A DNA stretch of 55,080 bases, taken from positions 1-55,080 of the forward strand of contig CADAGD010000021.1 of assembly GCA_902787375.1 (NCBI GenBank). The letters run 5' to 3'. The position numbers and the translations under genes were made by a program. Positions 35,876-44,209 of the stretch are shown here, piece by piece (the stretch's first letter is position 1; each line of letters opens with the position of its first letter). The notes beneath the pieces were generated by a model that was not told where the DNA came from, made no database searches, and was given only the letters and a program-made list of their open reading frames with translations. The DNA is from an uncultured Eubacteriales bacterium. Its GTDB lineage: Bacteria > Bacillota > Clostridia > Christensenellales > CAG-138.

Positions 35876-36478
35876 AAAGCTCTTTCGCCGTTATCGAGCG
35901 GCACAGACCTCCTTCTGTATAATCGTTTTGTTGACGATGATTAACTAATGTTTGGGAGAGTGTGTAGATTTAATGTATGTAGCTTTCAATCAATCTTCAC
36001 CGCTCTGCCAATCCGTTTTTTCGATAATTACAAGGATATATCTTGCAGGAGCGGTAAATCTTGCTTGATTTGCCAAAATTCCGCGCTTATCGCGGCGCGT
36101 ACGCTTCCCTCGCAGCAAAGCTGCTTCGACGTTCCGTTAAAATCGCAACACCGTTGCGATTCAGCTTACGGACAAAGTCCGCTTTTTTGGTCTGACTGAT
36201 GAGGTGGAAACAATAGCACTATCAAAAAAGCTAAGTGTTCATTGAGTTTTTTGCCACCTCATCCACCACCGCTGAGGCGGCGGTCCCCCTTCCCCTCAGA
36301 GGGGAAGGCAGGTGTTTCCGGCACGTTTGGGGTTTGTCAGCGGTCTGAATCGCAACATCGTTGCGATTTCTTAACACTACACGCCCGCGCGGCTCCCTTT
36401 GGTCGCAGCTTTAACCCATTTGCAGCTTAGTTGTGTTAATCATTGTCTGCTTTATTTATAGTCAGCATAGTGCCGTGC
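35876..36478. other. Long intergenic region dominated by repeat copy C
   Basis: No gene recognised. Most of it is a MITE-like repeat carrying an internal insertion (35928-36452). Inside the insertion are further short inverted repeats (for example GGCGGTCCC and CCCCTCAGAGGGG near 36280-36305) like the short repeats at the end of the window. Confidence 0.55.
35928..36452 (+). repeat. MITE-like dispersed repeat, copy C with nested insertion
   Basis: About 525 bp. Left end TTGTTGACGATGATTAA (35928-35944); right end TTAATCATTGTCTGC (36436-36450), whose complement GCAGACAATGATTAA matches the left end of copy B. The left part follows copy B to about 36066 (AGGAGCGGTAAATCTTGCTT), then about 280 bp of other sequence is present, and the match resumes at 36348 with AATCGCAACATCGTTGCGAT. 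A second copy of that palindrome at about 36142-36162 flanks the inserted part on its left side. Confidence 0.65.
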
Positions 36479-36646
36479 TTATGACTTGTCCGCGTTTTTA
36501 TCAAAGTTTTTTTCCCTTTCGCAGCCCGAACAAACGGAGCAATCGCCGCAGCAGCCTCCCTTTTTGCTTCGTTTCGCCGCAAAGAACACGGCGATACCGA
36601 TTGCCGCAAGCAGCAATGCCGTTAAAGCATAGTCCAATGCGCTCAT
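36479..36646 (-). CDS. FeoB-associated Cys-rich membrane protein
   Basis: 55 aa, found by translating the minus strand directly below feoB. It begins MSALDYALTALLLAAIGIAV (one membrane segment), continues with a short basic stretch, and has a Cys cluster CCGDCSVCSGC before a charged tail. This matches the FeoB-associated Cys-rich family, thought to aid ferrous iron uptake on the cytoplasmic side. ATG 36646 lies 3 bp after the feoB stop, so translation is probably coupled. Confidence 0.88.
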   Translation of the reverse strand: MSALDYALTALLLAAIGIAVFFAAKRSKKGGCCGDCSVCSGCEREKNFDKNADKS

Positions 36647-36649
36647 TTC

Positions 36650-38998
36650 CTATGCCACTCCGAACGCCATACAAATCATTCTGACTATAAAAGCAACTAT
36701 CCACGCAAGCACGCATTGCCACACGACAACTCCCATTGCCCATTTCCTTCCAAGCTCACGTCTGATGGACGCTATGGCGGCGACGCAAGGTGTATACAGC
36801 AGGCTGAATACAAGCATCGAGATCGCGCTCAGCGTCGTCATAACCGCGCCGACGCCTTCCTCGGCAAACAGCACCTCCATTACGGATACAACGCTCTCCT
36901 TGGCTACAAAGCCGGATATGAGGGACGTGCAAATCCTCCAATCCCCCAGTCCAAGCGGCTTGAATATCGGCACGAGCAAGCCCGAAATATAGGCAAGTAT
37001 GCTGTTATGGGAATCCGCCGTCATATTCAGATGCGGATCAAAACTCTTGAGGAACCAGACTATTATGGTGGCGATGAATATTACCGTGAATGCTCTCTGT
37101 AAAAAGTCCTTTGACTTTTCCCAAAGAAGCTGAAGAACATTTTTCAGGCTCGGCAAACGGTAATTGGGAAGCTCCATGACAAACGGAACCGCCTCGCCCT
37201 TGAACACCGTCTTTTTTGTCACAAGCGCCATCAGAATCCCGACAACGATACTGAGAACATAAAGCCCCGTCATCACAAGTCCTCCCCTGCCGGGGAAGAA
37301 TACGGCTACAAAGAACGAGTATATGGGAACCTTTGCGGAGCAGCTCATAAACGGGGTCAGCAGTATGGTCATCCTTCTGTCACGTCCGCTCGGAATGGTT
37401 CTTGTACTCATTACGGCAGGCACGGTGCATCCGAAGCCTATAAGAAGCGAAACGATACTGCGTCCGGAAAGACCAATCTTTCTCAGCAGCTTATCCATGA
37501 AGAATGCCACTCGTGCTATGTAGCCGCTGTCCTCAAGCATTGACAGGAAGAAGAAGAGCGTAACTATTATGGGCAGGAAGCTCAGGACGCTTCCGACGCC
37601 CTCGAATATTCCGTCAACTATCAGCCCATGCAGTACCGGATTTACATTGGCGGATGTCAACGCCAAATCGACTCTTTCCGCTGCCCAATCTATTCCGCCC
37701 GCAAGAAGCTCTTGCAGCCATGCTCCTATAACATTAAACGTCAGGAAGAACACCAGCGCCATTATTCCTATGAATATGGGCAGCGCGGTGTATTTTCCCG
37801 TAAGCACGCTGTCTATATATCGGCTTCTTCTATGCTCTTTACTCTCATTGGGCTTTTTGACGCAGCTTCTGCAAACCTTCGATATAAACGAGAATCTCAT
37901 ATCGGCCATCGCCGCGCTTCTGTCAAGTCCCCTTTCCTTCTCCATCTGCGTTATGATATGCTCAATAGCCGCCTTCTCATCGGTATCGAGTTCAAGCATA
38001 TCTATTATGAGATTATCGCCCTCAACGACCTTGCTCGCGGCAAATCTGAGCGGCAGGTTCGCCCTCGCGGCATGATCTTCTATTATGTGCATCACGGCAT
38101 GGAGGCATTGATGCACCATGCCCCCGTTATCGTCCCTTGAGCAGTAGTCCTGTTTAAGAGGCTTCTCCCTGTAACGAGCTATGTGTACTGCATGAGCGGC
38201 AAGCTCGTCAATGCCCTGATTCTTGGCGGCGGATATGGGAACCACAGGCACTCCGAGCATTTCCTCCATGGCATTTATGTCCACGGAGCCGCCGTTGCCT
38301 ATCAGTTCATCCATCATATTGAGCGCAACCACCGTTGGAACATCCATCTCAAGAAGCTGCATTGTAAGGTACAGATTCCTCTCGATGTTGTTTACATCCA
38401 CTATGTTTATAATCGCGGTGGGCTTTTCATTGAGAACATGGTTCCTCGAAACCAGCTCCTCGCTCGAATATGGCGACATGGAATAGATTCCGGGAAGATC
38501 GGTTATGGTGGTCTTCTTGTACCCCCTTATAACACCGTCCTTGCGGTCAACCGTGACTCCCGGAAAGTTTCCGACATGCTGTTTAGAGCCCGTAAGCTGA
38601 TTGAAAAGAGTCGTTTTTCCGCTGTTCTGATTGCCCACAAGCGCGAATGTGAGTACAGTATCATCGGGAAGCGGATCGCCGCTGCCCTTAGGATGGAACT
38701 TGCCCGTTTCACCAAGTCCCGGATGGATCGGCTTTTTCTTTCTTTTCGAGCCGTCTTCATGCGTCTTGGGACATTCTGCCTGTTCGACTGCTATGCTATG
38801 CGCATCCGCAAGCCTGAGCGTAAGCTCATATCCGTGTATCTTTATCTGTATGGGATCGCCCATGGGCGCAAGCTTTGTTACCGTAAGCATTGCTCCTGGT
38901 ATAACTCCCATATCAAGAAGGTGCTGTCTTAATGCTCCTTCCCCGCCCACCGATAATACTCTCGCGGAAGCTCCCACCTTTAATTCATTAAGTGTCAA
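36650..38998 (-). CDS. feoB: FeoA-FeoB fusion, ferrous iron transporter
   Basis: 782 aa. Residues 1-75 are a FeoA SH3-like domain (LNELKVGASARVLSV, LLDMGVIPGAMLTV); a charged Lys/Gly-rich linker leads to FeoB from about 115. The G domain shows GNQNSGKT (122-129), DLPGIYSM and NMMD; a helical regulatory domain and 8-10 membrane segments follow, with the Gate motifs GFGCTVPAVMSTRTI and FMSCSAKVPIYSFF. Takes up Fe2+ with GTP hydrolysis. The start is TTG 38998 with AGGAG 9 nt upstream; no in-frame ATG fits. Forms an operon with the small Cys-rich gene. Confidence 0.95.
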   Translation of the reverse strand: MTLNELKVGASARVLSVGGEGALRQHLLDMGVIPGAMLTVTKLAPMGDPIQIKIHGYELTLRLADAHSIAVEQAECPKTHEDGSKRKKKPIHPGLGETGKFHPKGSGDPLPDDTVLTFALVGNQNSGKTTLFNQLTGSKQHVGNFPGVTVDRKDGVIRGYKKTTITDLPGIYSMSPYSSEELVSRNHVLNEKPTAIINIVDVNNIERNLYLTMQLLEMDVPTVVALNMMDELIGNGGSVDINAMEEMLGVPVVPISAAKNQGIDELAAHAVHIARYREKPLKQDYCSRDDNGGMVHQCLHAVMHIIEDHAARANLPLRFAASKVVEGDNLIIDMLELDTDEKAAIEHIITQMEKERGLDRSAAMADMRFSFISKVCRSCVKKPNESKEHRRSRYIDSVLTGKYTALPIFIGIMALVFFLTFNVIGAWLQELLAGGIDWAAERVDLALTSANVNPVLHGLIVDGIFEGVGSVLSFLPIIVTLFFFLSMLEDSGYIARVAFFMDKLLRKIGLSGRSIVSLLIGFGCTVPAVMSTRTIPSGRDRRMTILLTPFMSCSAKVPIYSFFVAVFFPGRGGLVMTGLYVLSIVVGILMALVTKKTVFKGEAVPFVMELPNYRLPSLKNVLQLLWEKSKDFLQRAFTVIFIATIIVWFLKSFDPHLNMTADSHNSILAYISGLLVPIFKPLGLGDWRICTSLISGFVAKESVVSVMEVLFAEEGVGAVMTTLSAISMLVFSLLYTPCVAAIASIRRELGRKWAMGVVVWQCVLAWIVAFIVRMICMAFGVA

Positions 38999-39039
38999 AG
39001 CGTTATCTCCTTTGTACTTGTATCCGTTTTCTATAACCC

Positions 39040-39048
39040 ATTATAGCA
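39040..39048 (-). promoter_or_regulatory. feoAB promoter, extended -10
   Basis: On the minus strand TGCTATAAT (39048-39040) forms an extended -10 element; no good -35 box 17 bp upstream. About 40 bp before the TTG start. No Fur or DtxR palindrome was recognised. Confidence 0.45.
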
Positions 39049-39080
39049 CAAACAGATGCGGATGCGCTATAAAAATGTAC

Positions 39081-39122
39081 AAAAAAACAGGCGCGGCACG
39101 ATTCAAAAGACCGTTCCGCGCC
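39081..39122 (-). terminator. Terminator of the potABCD operon
   Basis: On the minus strand GGCGCGGAACG and CGTGCCGCGCC pair (one mismatch), followed by TGTTTTTTT. Located 30 bp past the potD stop. Confidence 0.8.
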
Positions 39123-39152
39123 CGCTCGCATCGTTATATGCGCTTCATTTTG

Positions 39153-40292
39153 TTACCTGTTTCCCATAGCGGACTTATACTCAGCCCATGCGGTATTGAA
39201 CACATCGACAAAATCCCCAAGATCATGGAATACATTGCAGCGATCCAAAACCTCCTGAGAGGGATTGAATATCGCATCCTCGGTGAACTCCTCTCCAAGC
39301 AGATCGAGCGCGCCCTGATTCGGCGTTGAGTAGTAGACATACTCGGTGTTGCGGGCGGCAAGATTGGCGTCGTTGATGAAGTTTATAAAGGCGTGTGCCG
39401 CCTCTACGTTCTTTGCGCTCTTGGGGATTACGACATTGTCAAACCACACATTGCTTCCCTCCTTGGGGACAACGTACGCAAGGTCTTCATTCTTGCTGCA
39501 GCACTCAAGCGCGTCGCCGGAATAGATGACCGCAAGTGCTGCCTTGCCATTCTCCATTGAGGAACGAATATCATCGGTTCCAAGGCCCTTGAGAAGCGGA
39601 ATCTGCTTGATAAGCTCCTCCTTAGCGGCATTGACCTCATCCGCGCTGCGGGTATTGATGTCGTATCCGAGCTTGAGCAGCGCGACAGCTATCGCGTCAC
39701 GGACGGAATCATACTGCCATACCTGACCGACATACTTTTCATCCCAAAGAACGTCCCAGCTATCGACCTCGCCCTCAACCATCTTGGTGTTGTAGAGTAT
39801 GCCGACAGTACCCCAGAGATAGGGCAGCGAATACTTGTTATCGGGATCGAACACATTTGTGAACTGCTTTATGCGCTCCGATATGTTCTTGGCGTTGGGA
39901 ATCTTCGACATATCAAGGGGCTGAAGCATATCGTTGGCTATGAGCTGCTCGATTATGTAGTCGGAAGGGAAACAGAGATCGTAAATGCAATCGGCGGAGC
40001 GGAGCTTTAACAGCATCTCCTCATTGCTCGTCATCTCCACATAATTGACCTTAACGCCCGTTTCCTTCTCAAAAAGGTTCAGAAGCTCAGGGTCGATGTA
40101 TTCGCCCCAGTTGAGAATGTTCAGCTCGCCGCCGATGTTCTCATAATAGTCCCCATCCTTGAAGCTGTAATCGGCTTTTTCATTATCCGCGTCCTTTGGC
40201 TTATCCGAGCCGGAATCGGCCGAATTGCCCTTACATGCGGCAAACGCGAACAGCATTGCAAGGCACAGCATCAGTGAAAGAATTCTTTTCAT
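39153..40292 (-). CDS. potD: Spermidine/putrescine ABC transporter substrate-binding lipoprotein
   Basis: 379 aa. Lipoprotein signal ending in FAFAACKG, then a periplasmic-binding-protein fold of the PotD/PotF group: LNILNWGEYIDPELLNLFEK, DLCFPSDYIIEQL, LPYLWGTVGILYN, and WFDNVVIPKSAKNVEAAHAF are family blocks. Captures polyamines outside the membrane for PotABC. The ATG overlaps the potC stop by 4 bp. Last gene of the operon. Confidence 0.93.
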   Translation of the reverse strand: MKRILSLMLCLAMLFAFAACKGNSADSGSDKPKDADNEKADYSFKDGDYYENIGGELNILNWGEYIDPELLNLFEKETGVKVNYVEMTSNEEMLLKLRSADCIYDLCFPSDYIIEQLIANDMLQPLDMSKIPNAKNISERIKQFTNVFDPDNKYSLPYLWGTVGILYNTKMVEGEVDSWDVLWDEKYVGQVWQYDSVRDAIAVALLKLGYDINTRSADEVNAAKEELIKQIPLLKGLGTDDIRSSMENGKAALAVIYSGDALECCSKNEDLAYVVPKEGSNVWFDNVVIPKSAKNVEAAHAFINFINDANLAARNTEYVYYSTPNQGALDLLGEEFTEDAIFNPSQEVLDRCNVFHDLGDFVDVFNTAWAEYKSAMGNR

Positions 40293-41170
40293 TTGATATT
40301 TCCTCCCTTGTCTTTCATCTTAACTTTTTTTGATTGTATCTCATACTCGCGCTCCTTGGCAAGCCGCCTCAGATTGACGATGAGCAGCAATGTTACAAGC
40401 GGTATGAATATTACCGTCGCAAGCGCGGGATTGACTCCCCTCGCTCCCCTTGCGCAGGAGAATATGTACACCGACAATACGCTCTTTAAATCGGATACGA
40501 AGTAGCTTATGACAAAATCGTCAAGCGACATCGTAAGAGCCATTATGAAGCCCGATGTGATTCCCGGCATTATATCGGGAATGACCACCTTCAGCAACGC
40601 CTGCATGGGTGAGCATCCCAGATCCATCGCCGCCTCGTAAAGCAGATCGGAGCTTTGGCGAAGGCGGGGCATTACGGAGAATATGACATATGGTATGCTG
40701 AACGACACATGAGCTATAACAAGCTTTGTTATATCCCCTATCTGCGCAAGCCCCATCCTGACAAGCAAGCCGTTCACGAACGCAAAGAGCATCATAAACG
40801 TAATTCCCGTTACAAGATCGGGATTGACCATCGGGAGTTGGGAAACATTGAGTATCAGATTGCGGCTGCGCTTCTTCATGGCGTATATGCCTATCGCCGC
40901 GGCGGTTCCTATAACGGTTGCCAGCACGCTCGATATTGCGGCTATCTCCAGAGTGAGCAGCAGCGCGTTCCCCGCCTCTCCGACAAAGAGATTCTTATAA
41001 TTGCTCAACGAGAACCCGTTCCACACGCCGAGATTGGCATATGACACTCGTCTTCCGAACGTGAAGTCGTTGAACGAGAACACTATCAGGTATATTATGG
41101 GGATATACAGGAAGAGGAGCATAAGCCCCAGATACACATACTTAAACGGTTTGAACGCCTTTTTCACCAC
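40289..41170 (-). CDS. potC: Spermidine/putrescine ABC transporter permease PotC
   Basis: 293-aa permease with six hydrophobic segments. The EAA motif is seen at EAAMDLGCSPMQALLKVVIP. The initial FNDFTFGRR stretch and LDDFVISYF are typical of PotC. The start is a GTG (41170; a second GTG follows directly) with GGAGG six bases upstream; it overlaps the potB stop by 7 bp, indicating coupled translation. Confidence 0.93.
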   Translation of the reverse strand: MVKKAFKPFKYVYLGLMLLFLYIPIIYLIVFSFNDFTFGRRVSYANLGVWNGFSLSNYKNLFVGEAGNALLLTLEIAAISSVLATVIGTAAAIGIYAMKKRSRNLILNVSQLPMVNPDLVTGITFMMLFAFVNGLLVRMGLAQIGDITKLVIAHVSFSIPYVIFSVMPRLRQSSDLLYEAAMDLGCSPMQALLKVVIPDIMPGITSGFIMALTMSLDDFVISYFVSDLKSVLSVYIFSCARGARGVNPALATVIFIPLVTLLLIVNLRRLAKEREYEIQSKKVKMKDKGGNIK

Positions 41171-41961
41171 ATCTGCCCTCCTGTCTGCTGATCCTTGTCA
41201 AAGTGATTCATTATGAGCGTCGATACAAGGACGGATATGAGAAGTATTATGGACAAAGTGCTTCCGACAGCATAATCTCCCGGAGCGTTGGGCGTCTTGA
41301 ACGCAAGCTCAATCTCATTTCCGTAAAGATGGTACATTCCGTTTCCTATGAGCGCGGGAACCGTGAATGCCGTAATCGCCGGAATGAACACCATTGTAAT
41401 GCCCGAAACTATGCCGGGTATGGAAAGCGGAAGCACAACGCGCATGAATGTCGTCGTTCCGTTCGCCCCAAGATCCCTTGACGCTTCGAGCAGGGACTTG
41501 TCTATCTTCGATAATGTATTGTAGAGCGGCATTATCATAAACGGGAGGAAGTCATACACAAGCACCATCAGCACCGAGCCCTCAAGACCGAGCATGGTCT
41601 TGATCTCCGGTATAAAATACTCCAGTATCGCCTGCCACGCATATGTTCTCAAAACGAAGTTCATCCACATCGGCACGAAGAACAGAACCGATATGAAGCC
41701 CGCCACCGAGCGTTTCATGTTGGAGAGAATGTACGCTATCGGATAGCCCAGCAGCAGGCAAATGGCAGTTGTTTTGAAAGCCATCACAACGCTGTGCCAG
41801 AGAACCGTCCACTTATTGCCGTCGCTTAATGTCGCCCAGAACTTATCCAATCGGAAATCTCCGCCGACATTTACCGCGTAATAGATGATAAAGAGCATCG
41901 GTATCACTATGAACAATATCATCCATACGATATAAGGATAAGCAAAAACCTTCCTCTTCAT
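41164..41961 (-). CDS. potB: Spermidine/putrescine ABC transporter permease PotB
   Basis: 265 aa, six hydrophobic segments, EAA motif EASRDLGANGTTTFMRVVLP. The start is ATG 41961 with AAGGAGGATTGATTC upstream. Begins 4 bp after the potA stop and overlaps potC by 7 bp. Confidence 0.93.
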   Translation of the reverse strand: MKRKVFAYPYIVWMILFIVIPMLFIIYYAVNVGGDFRLDKFWATLSDGNKWTVLWHSVVMAFKTTAICLLLGYPIAYILSNMKRSVAGFISVLFFVPMWMNFVLRTYAWQAILEYFIPEIKTMLGLEGSVLMVLVYDFLPFMIMPLYNTLSKIDKSLLEASRDLGANGTTTFMRVVLPLSIPGIVSGITMVFIPAITAFTVPALIGNGMYHLYGNEIELAFKTPNAPGDYAVGSTLSIILLISVLVSTLIMNHFDKDQQTGGQMW

Positions 41962-41965
41962 CGAA

Positions 41966-43342
41966 TCAATCCTCCTTATCGGAGAGTACAAGATCGTCAG
42001 CCTCTACCGTTATGCCGACCTCCTCGCCTTCCTCCATAAAGTCATCGGATTGGGCGATCCAGTCATTTTCCTCACAGGATACGGTTATCTCATAATGCGT
42101 TCCGAGGAACATGCAGGACTTGACCGTTCCGCTGAGCTTCGCGTCCTGAGGAGGAACCAGCTTGACCTTTTCGGGAGCTATCTGTACAAGAGCTATCTCC
42201 TTGTTTTCGTATTCGTCAAGTCCGTTAGCGTTAAAGCCGACATTGTCTATATAGATCATGCCCTCGCTCGGCCATACCTCGGCGTCGAACAGGTTCATCG
42301 ACCTTGTTTTCTTCATTACATGAATGGCGTCCGGCGGTATCGAAATGCCCACCTGCTGTCCGACCGCCGCGAAGTCGGTCGTATGGACGACCCATTCATA
42401 GCCTCCGCAGTCAACGTCTATCTCATAGTGTACGCCCATGAACACGACCGATACAACCTTGCCGGATATGCGCGCTTTATCCGGCTCGACTATGTCAATA
42501 TCCTCAGGACGTATCACGACATCGACCTCGACGTTTTTGCCAAAGCCCGCGTCAACGCACTCGAACGTCATGCCCTTCATGCGCACCTTGTAATCCTCAA
42601 GCATTACGCCTGGGATTATATTGCTCTCGCCTATGAAGTCCGCTACAAACGGGTTCTTCGGCTCATTGTAAATATCGGTTGGGCCGCCTATCTGCTGTAT
42701 GACGCCGTCCTTCATTACAACTATTGTATCGGACATTGTCAGCGCTTCCTCCTGATCGTGCGTGACAAACACAAACGTTATGCCAAGCTGCTGCTGCATC
42801 CTTTTAAGCTCTATCTGCATTTCCTTTCTGAGCTTCAAGTCGAGCGCGCCGAGAGGCTCGTCCAACAGCAGTACCTTGGGCTCGTTCACGAGTGCCCTCG
42901 CGATCGCCACACGCTGCTGCTGACCGCCTGAAAGCTGATCTATCCAACGCTTGCCGTAGCCCTCAAGATTGACGAGCTTGAGCATGGCGTTGACCTTTTC
43001 CTCTATCTGTGCCTTTGAGGTGCGCTTTATCTTCAATCCGAACGCTATGTTGTCGAATACGTTCAGATGAGGAAACAGCGCGTATTTCTGGAATACGGTA
43101 TTGACCTGTCTTTTATGAGGAGGAACGCCCTTCATATCCTTACCGTCTATCAGGACGCTTCCGGACGTCGGCGTAACGAAGCCCGCGATTATGCGCAGGA
43201 GCGTGGTTTTGCCGCATCCTGAGGGGCCAAGCAGCGTCATAAACTCCCCGTCGCGTATGAAGAGGCTTATGTTGTCAAGAGCAAGGCTGCCATCATATTC
43301 CTTTGTTATTCCATTGAGTTCTATAAGCTTTTTATTTTCCAT
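41966..43342 (-). CDS. potA: Spermidine/putrescine ABC transporter ATPase PotA with tandem TOBE domains
   Basis: 458 aa, about 100 longer than usual PotA. The ATPase part is standard: Walker [13 protein letters not shown], signature [15 protein letters not shown], Walker [13 protein letters not shown], switch His in [11 protein letters not shown]. The C-terminus holds two similar OB-like TOBE units: one around 295-325 ([20 protein letters not shown]) and a second near 405-440 ([20 protein letters not shown]), which suggests internal duplication. Acidic tail at the end. First gene of potABCD, 18 bp after the XRE regulator; ribosome site GGGAG. Confidence 0.93.
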   Translation of the reverse strand: MENKKLIELNGITKEYDGSLALDNISLFIRDGEFMTLLGPSGCGKTTLLRIIAGFVTPTSGSVLIDGKDMKGVPPHKRQVNTVFQKYALFPHLNVFDNIAFGLKIKRTSKAQIEEKVNAMLKLVNLEGYGKRWIDQLSGGQQQRVAIARALVNEPKVLLLDEPLGALDLKLRKEMQIELKRMQQQLGITFVFVTHDQEEALTMSDTIVVMKDGVIQQIGGPTDIYNEPKNPFVADFIGESNIIPGVMLEDYKVRMKGMTFECVDAGFGKNVEVDVVIRPEDIDIVEPDKARISGKVVSVVFMGVHYEIDVDCGGYEWVVHTTDFAAVGQQVGISIPPDAIHVMKKTRSMNLFDAEVWPSEGMIYIDNVGFNANGLDEYENKEIALVQIAPEKVKLVPPQDAKLSGTVKSCMFLGTHYEITVSCEENDWIAQSDDFMEEGEEVGITVEADDLVLSDKED

Positions 43343-43360
43343 TTTAATCTCCCGGTTTTA

Positions 43361-43903
43361 TTAAAAAGACGGCGGTGTTGCCACCCACATCACACGCGCC
43401 TCACGCTGTGTGTTATTCACTATATAGTGCTGTTCGGTAGGGCTGAAATAGAAGCTGTCGCCCTTTTTCAGTTTGAATCTGCGCATACCGAGTATCAATG
43501 TAACGCTGCCGCTCAGCACGAACCCAAACTCCTCTCCTTCATGCGGATCGTCGAGGCATGTAGAGCCGCCCGGATTTATCGTGACCATTATCGGCTCAAG
43601 GGCATTCTTCTGAGCATTCGGCACAAGCCAGCATATCGACGAGCCCATGCCCTCATCATCCTTGACGAACATATCGTCGGGAGTGAATACAACCTTTTCA
43701 TCCTCGATCTTTACAAAGAAGTCCGAGATATTGGTTCCGAGAGCCTCAAGAATGTCCATAAGCGTCGCTATGGACGGCGAGGTGAGGTTACGCTCAAGCT
43801 GACTTATGAAGCCCTTTGACAGCTCGGTTCTTGCCGCAAGCTCCTCCTGAGTAAGTCCGAGCTTGAGCCGTCTTCTCTTTATTCTGTCGCCTATGTCAAT
43901 CAA
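43361..43903 (-). CDS. XRE-family regulator with cupin domain, probable polyamine-responsive repressor
   Basis: 180 aa: N-terminal helix-turn-helix (LGLTQEELAARTELSKGFIS, QLERNLTSPSIATLMDILEA) and a C-terminal cupin domain (about 105-178, HEGEEFGFVLSGSVTL ... KGDSFYFSP). This type, PuuR-like, is common before polyamine transport operons. The start is TTG 43903, about 11 nt after GGAGGTG; a nearby ATG runs into a stop. It is transcribed with potABCD, and palindromes at its promoter suggest autoregulation. Confidence 0.88.
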   Translation of the reverse strand: MIDIGDRIKRRRLKLGLTQEELAARTELSKGFISQLERNLTSPSIATLMDILEALGTNISDFFVKIEDEKVVFTPDDMFVKDDEGMGSSICWLVPNAQKNALEPIMVTINPGGSTCLDDPHEGEEFGFVLSGSVTLILGMRRFKLKKGDSFYFSPTEQHYIVNNTQREARVMWVATPPSF

Positions 43904-43927
43904 ACCATCGACACCTCCGCATTAATG

Positions 43928-43957
43928 CTAAACATTTAGTTTATAAACACTAAACAT
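43928..43957. promoter_or_regulatory. Candidate operator cluster of the pot regulator
   Basis: Overlapping palindromes: CTAAACAT repeats at 43928-43935 and 43950-43957, with TAAAC-N5-GTTTA and GTTTATAAAC between. They lie just downstream of the predicted -10 box, the classic place for a repressor. The same CTAAACAT unit recurs in the palindrome at 44178. Confidence 0.55.
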
Positions 43958-43966
43958 ATACATCAG

Positions 43967-43995
43967 ATTAAACCACCTTACAGGCTGTTTGTCAA
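43967..43995 (-). promoter_or_regulatory. Promoter of the XRE regulator-potABCD operon
   Basis: On the minus strand TTGACA (43995-43990), 17-bp spacer, TTTAAT (43972-43967), then the operator cluster and the TTG-started regulator gene. Confidence 0.65.
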
Positions 43996-44177
43996 GAAAA
44001 GAGTTCATAATATACAAACTTTTTTCATCAGTTTTTTTCCTGAGCGTGTCATCGTTTTTTGACGAAAGGCGTCCCTCAGCTCATCAAGCCCCAAAAAAAG
44101 GCTGTAAACGTCTTATTTTTCACCATATAATTCACTTTTGGCGATTTTTGCGCACATACAGTCATGGCAAATAAATA

Positions 44178-44194
44178 CTAAACATAATGTTTAG
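44178..44194. promoter_or_regulatory. Candidate distal operator, perfect palindrome
   Basis: CTAAACATAATGTTTAG: 7-bp perfect arms and a 3-bp centre, the same half-site as at 43928-43957. About 240 bp upstream of the proximal cluster, a distance that would allow looping. Confidence 0.55.
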
Positions 44195-44209
44195 AAAAAG
44201 CATACATAC

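Larger units (their letters stand above)
43904..44209. other. Regulatory region of the pot operon
   Basis: 306 bp without a gene. Holds a promoter (43995-43967), an operator cluster (43928-43957), a distant matching palindrome (44178-44194) and AT-rich sequence in between. It also contains the 3' flank of the unknown 333-aa gene, with no clear terminator. Confidence 0.55.

Noticed and set aside
36501-36743. 80-codon minus-strand frame overlapping the end of feoB
   Set aside because: The genuine small gene is in another frame (36479-36646), with the clear membrane segment and Cys cluster of the FeoB-associated family.
42050-42931. 293-codon open frame antisense to potA
   Set aside because: Contained in potA, no family features, no ribosome site of quality.
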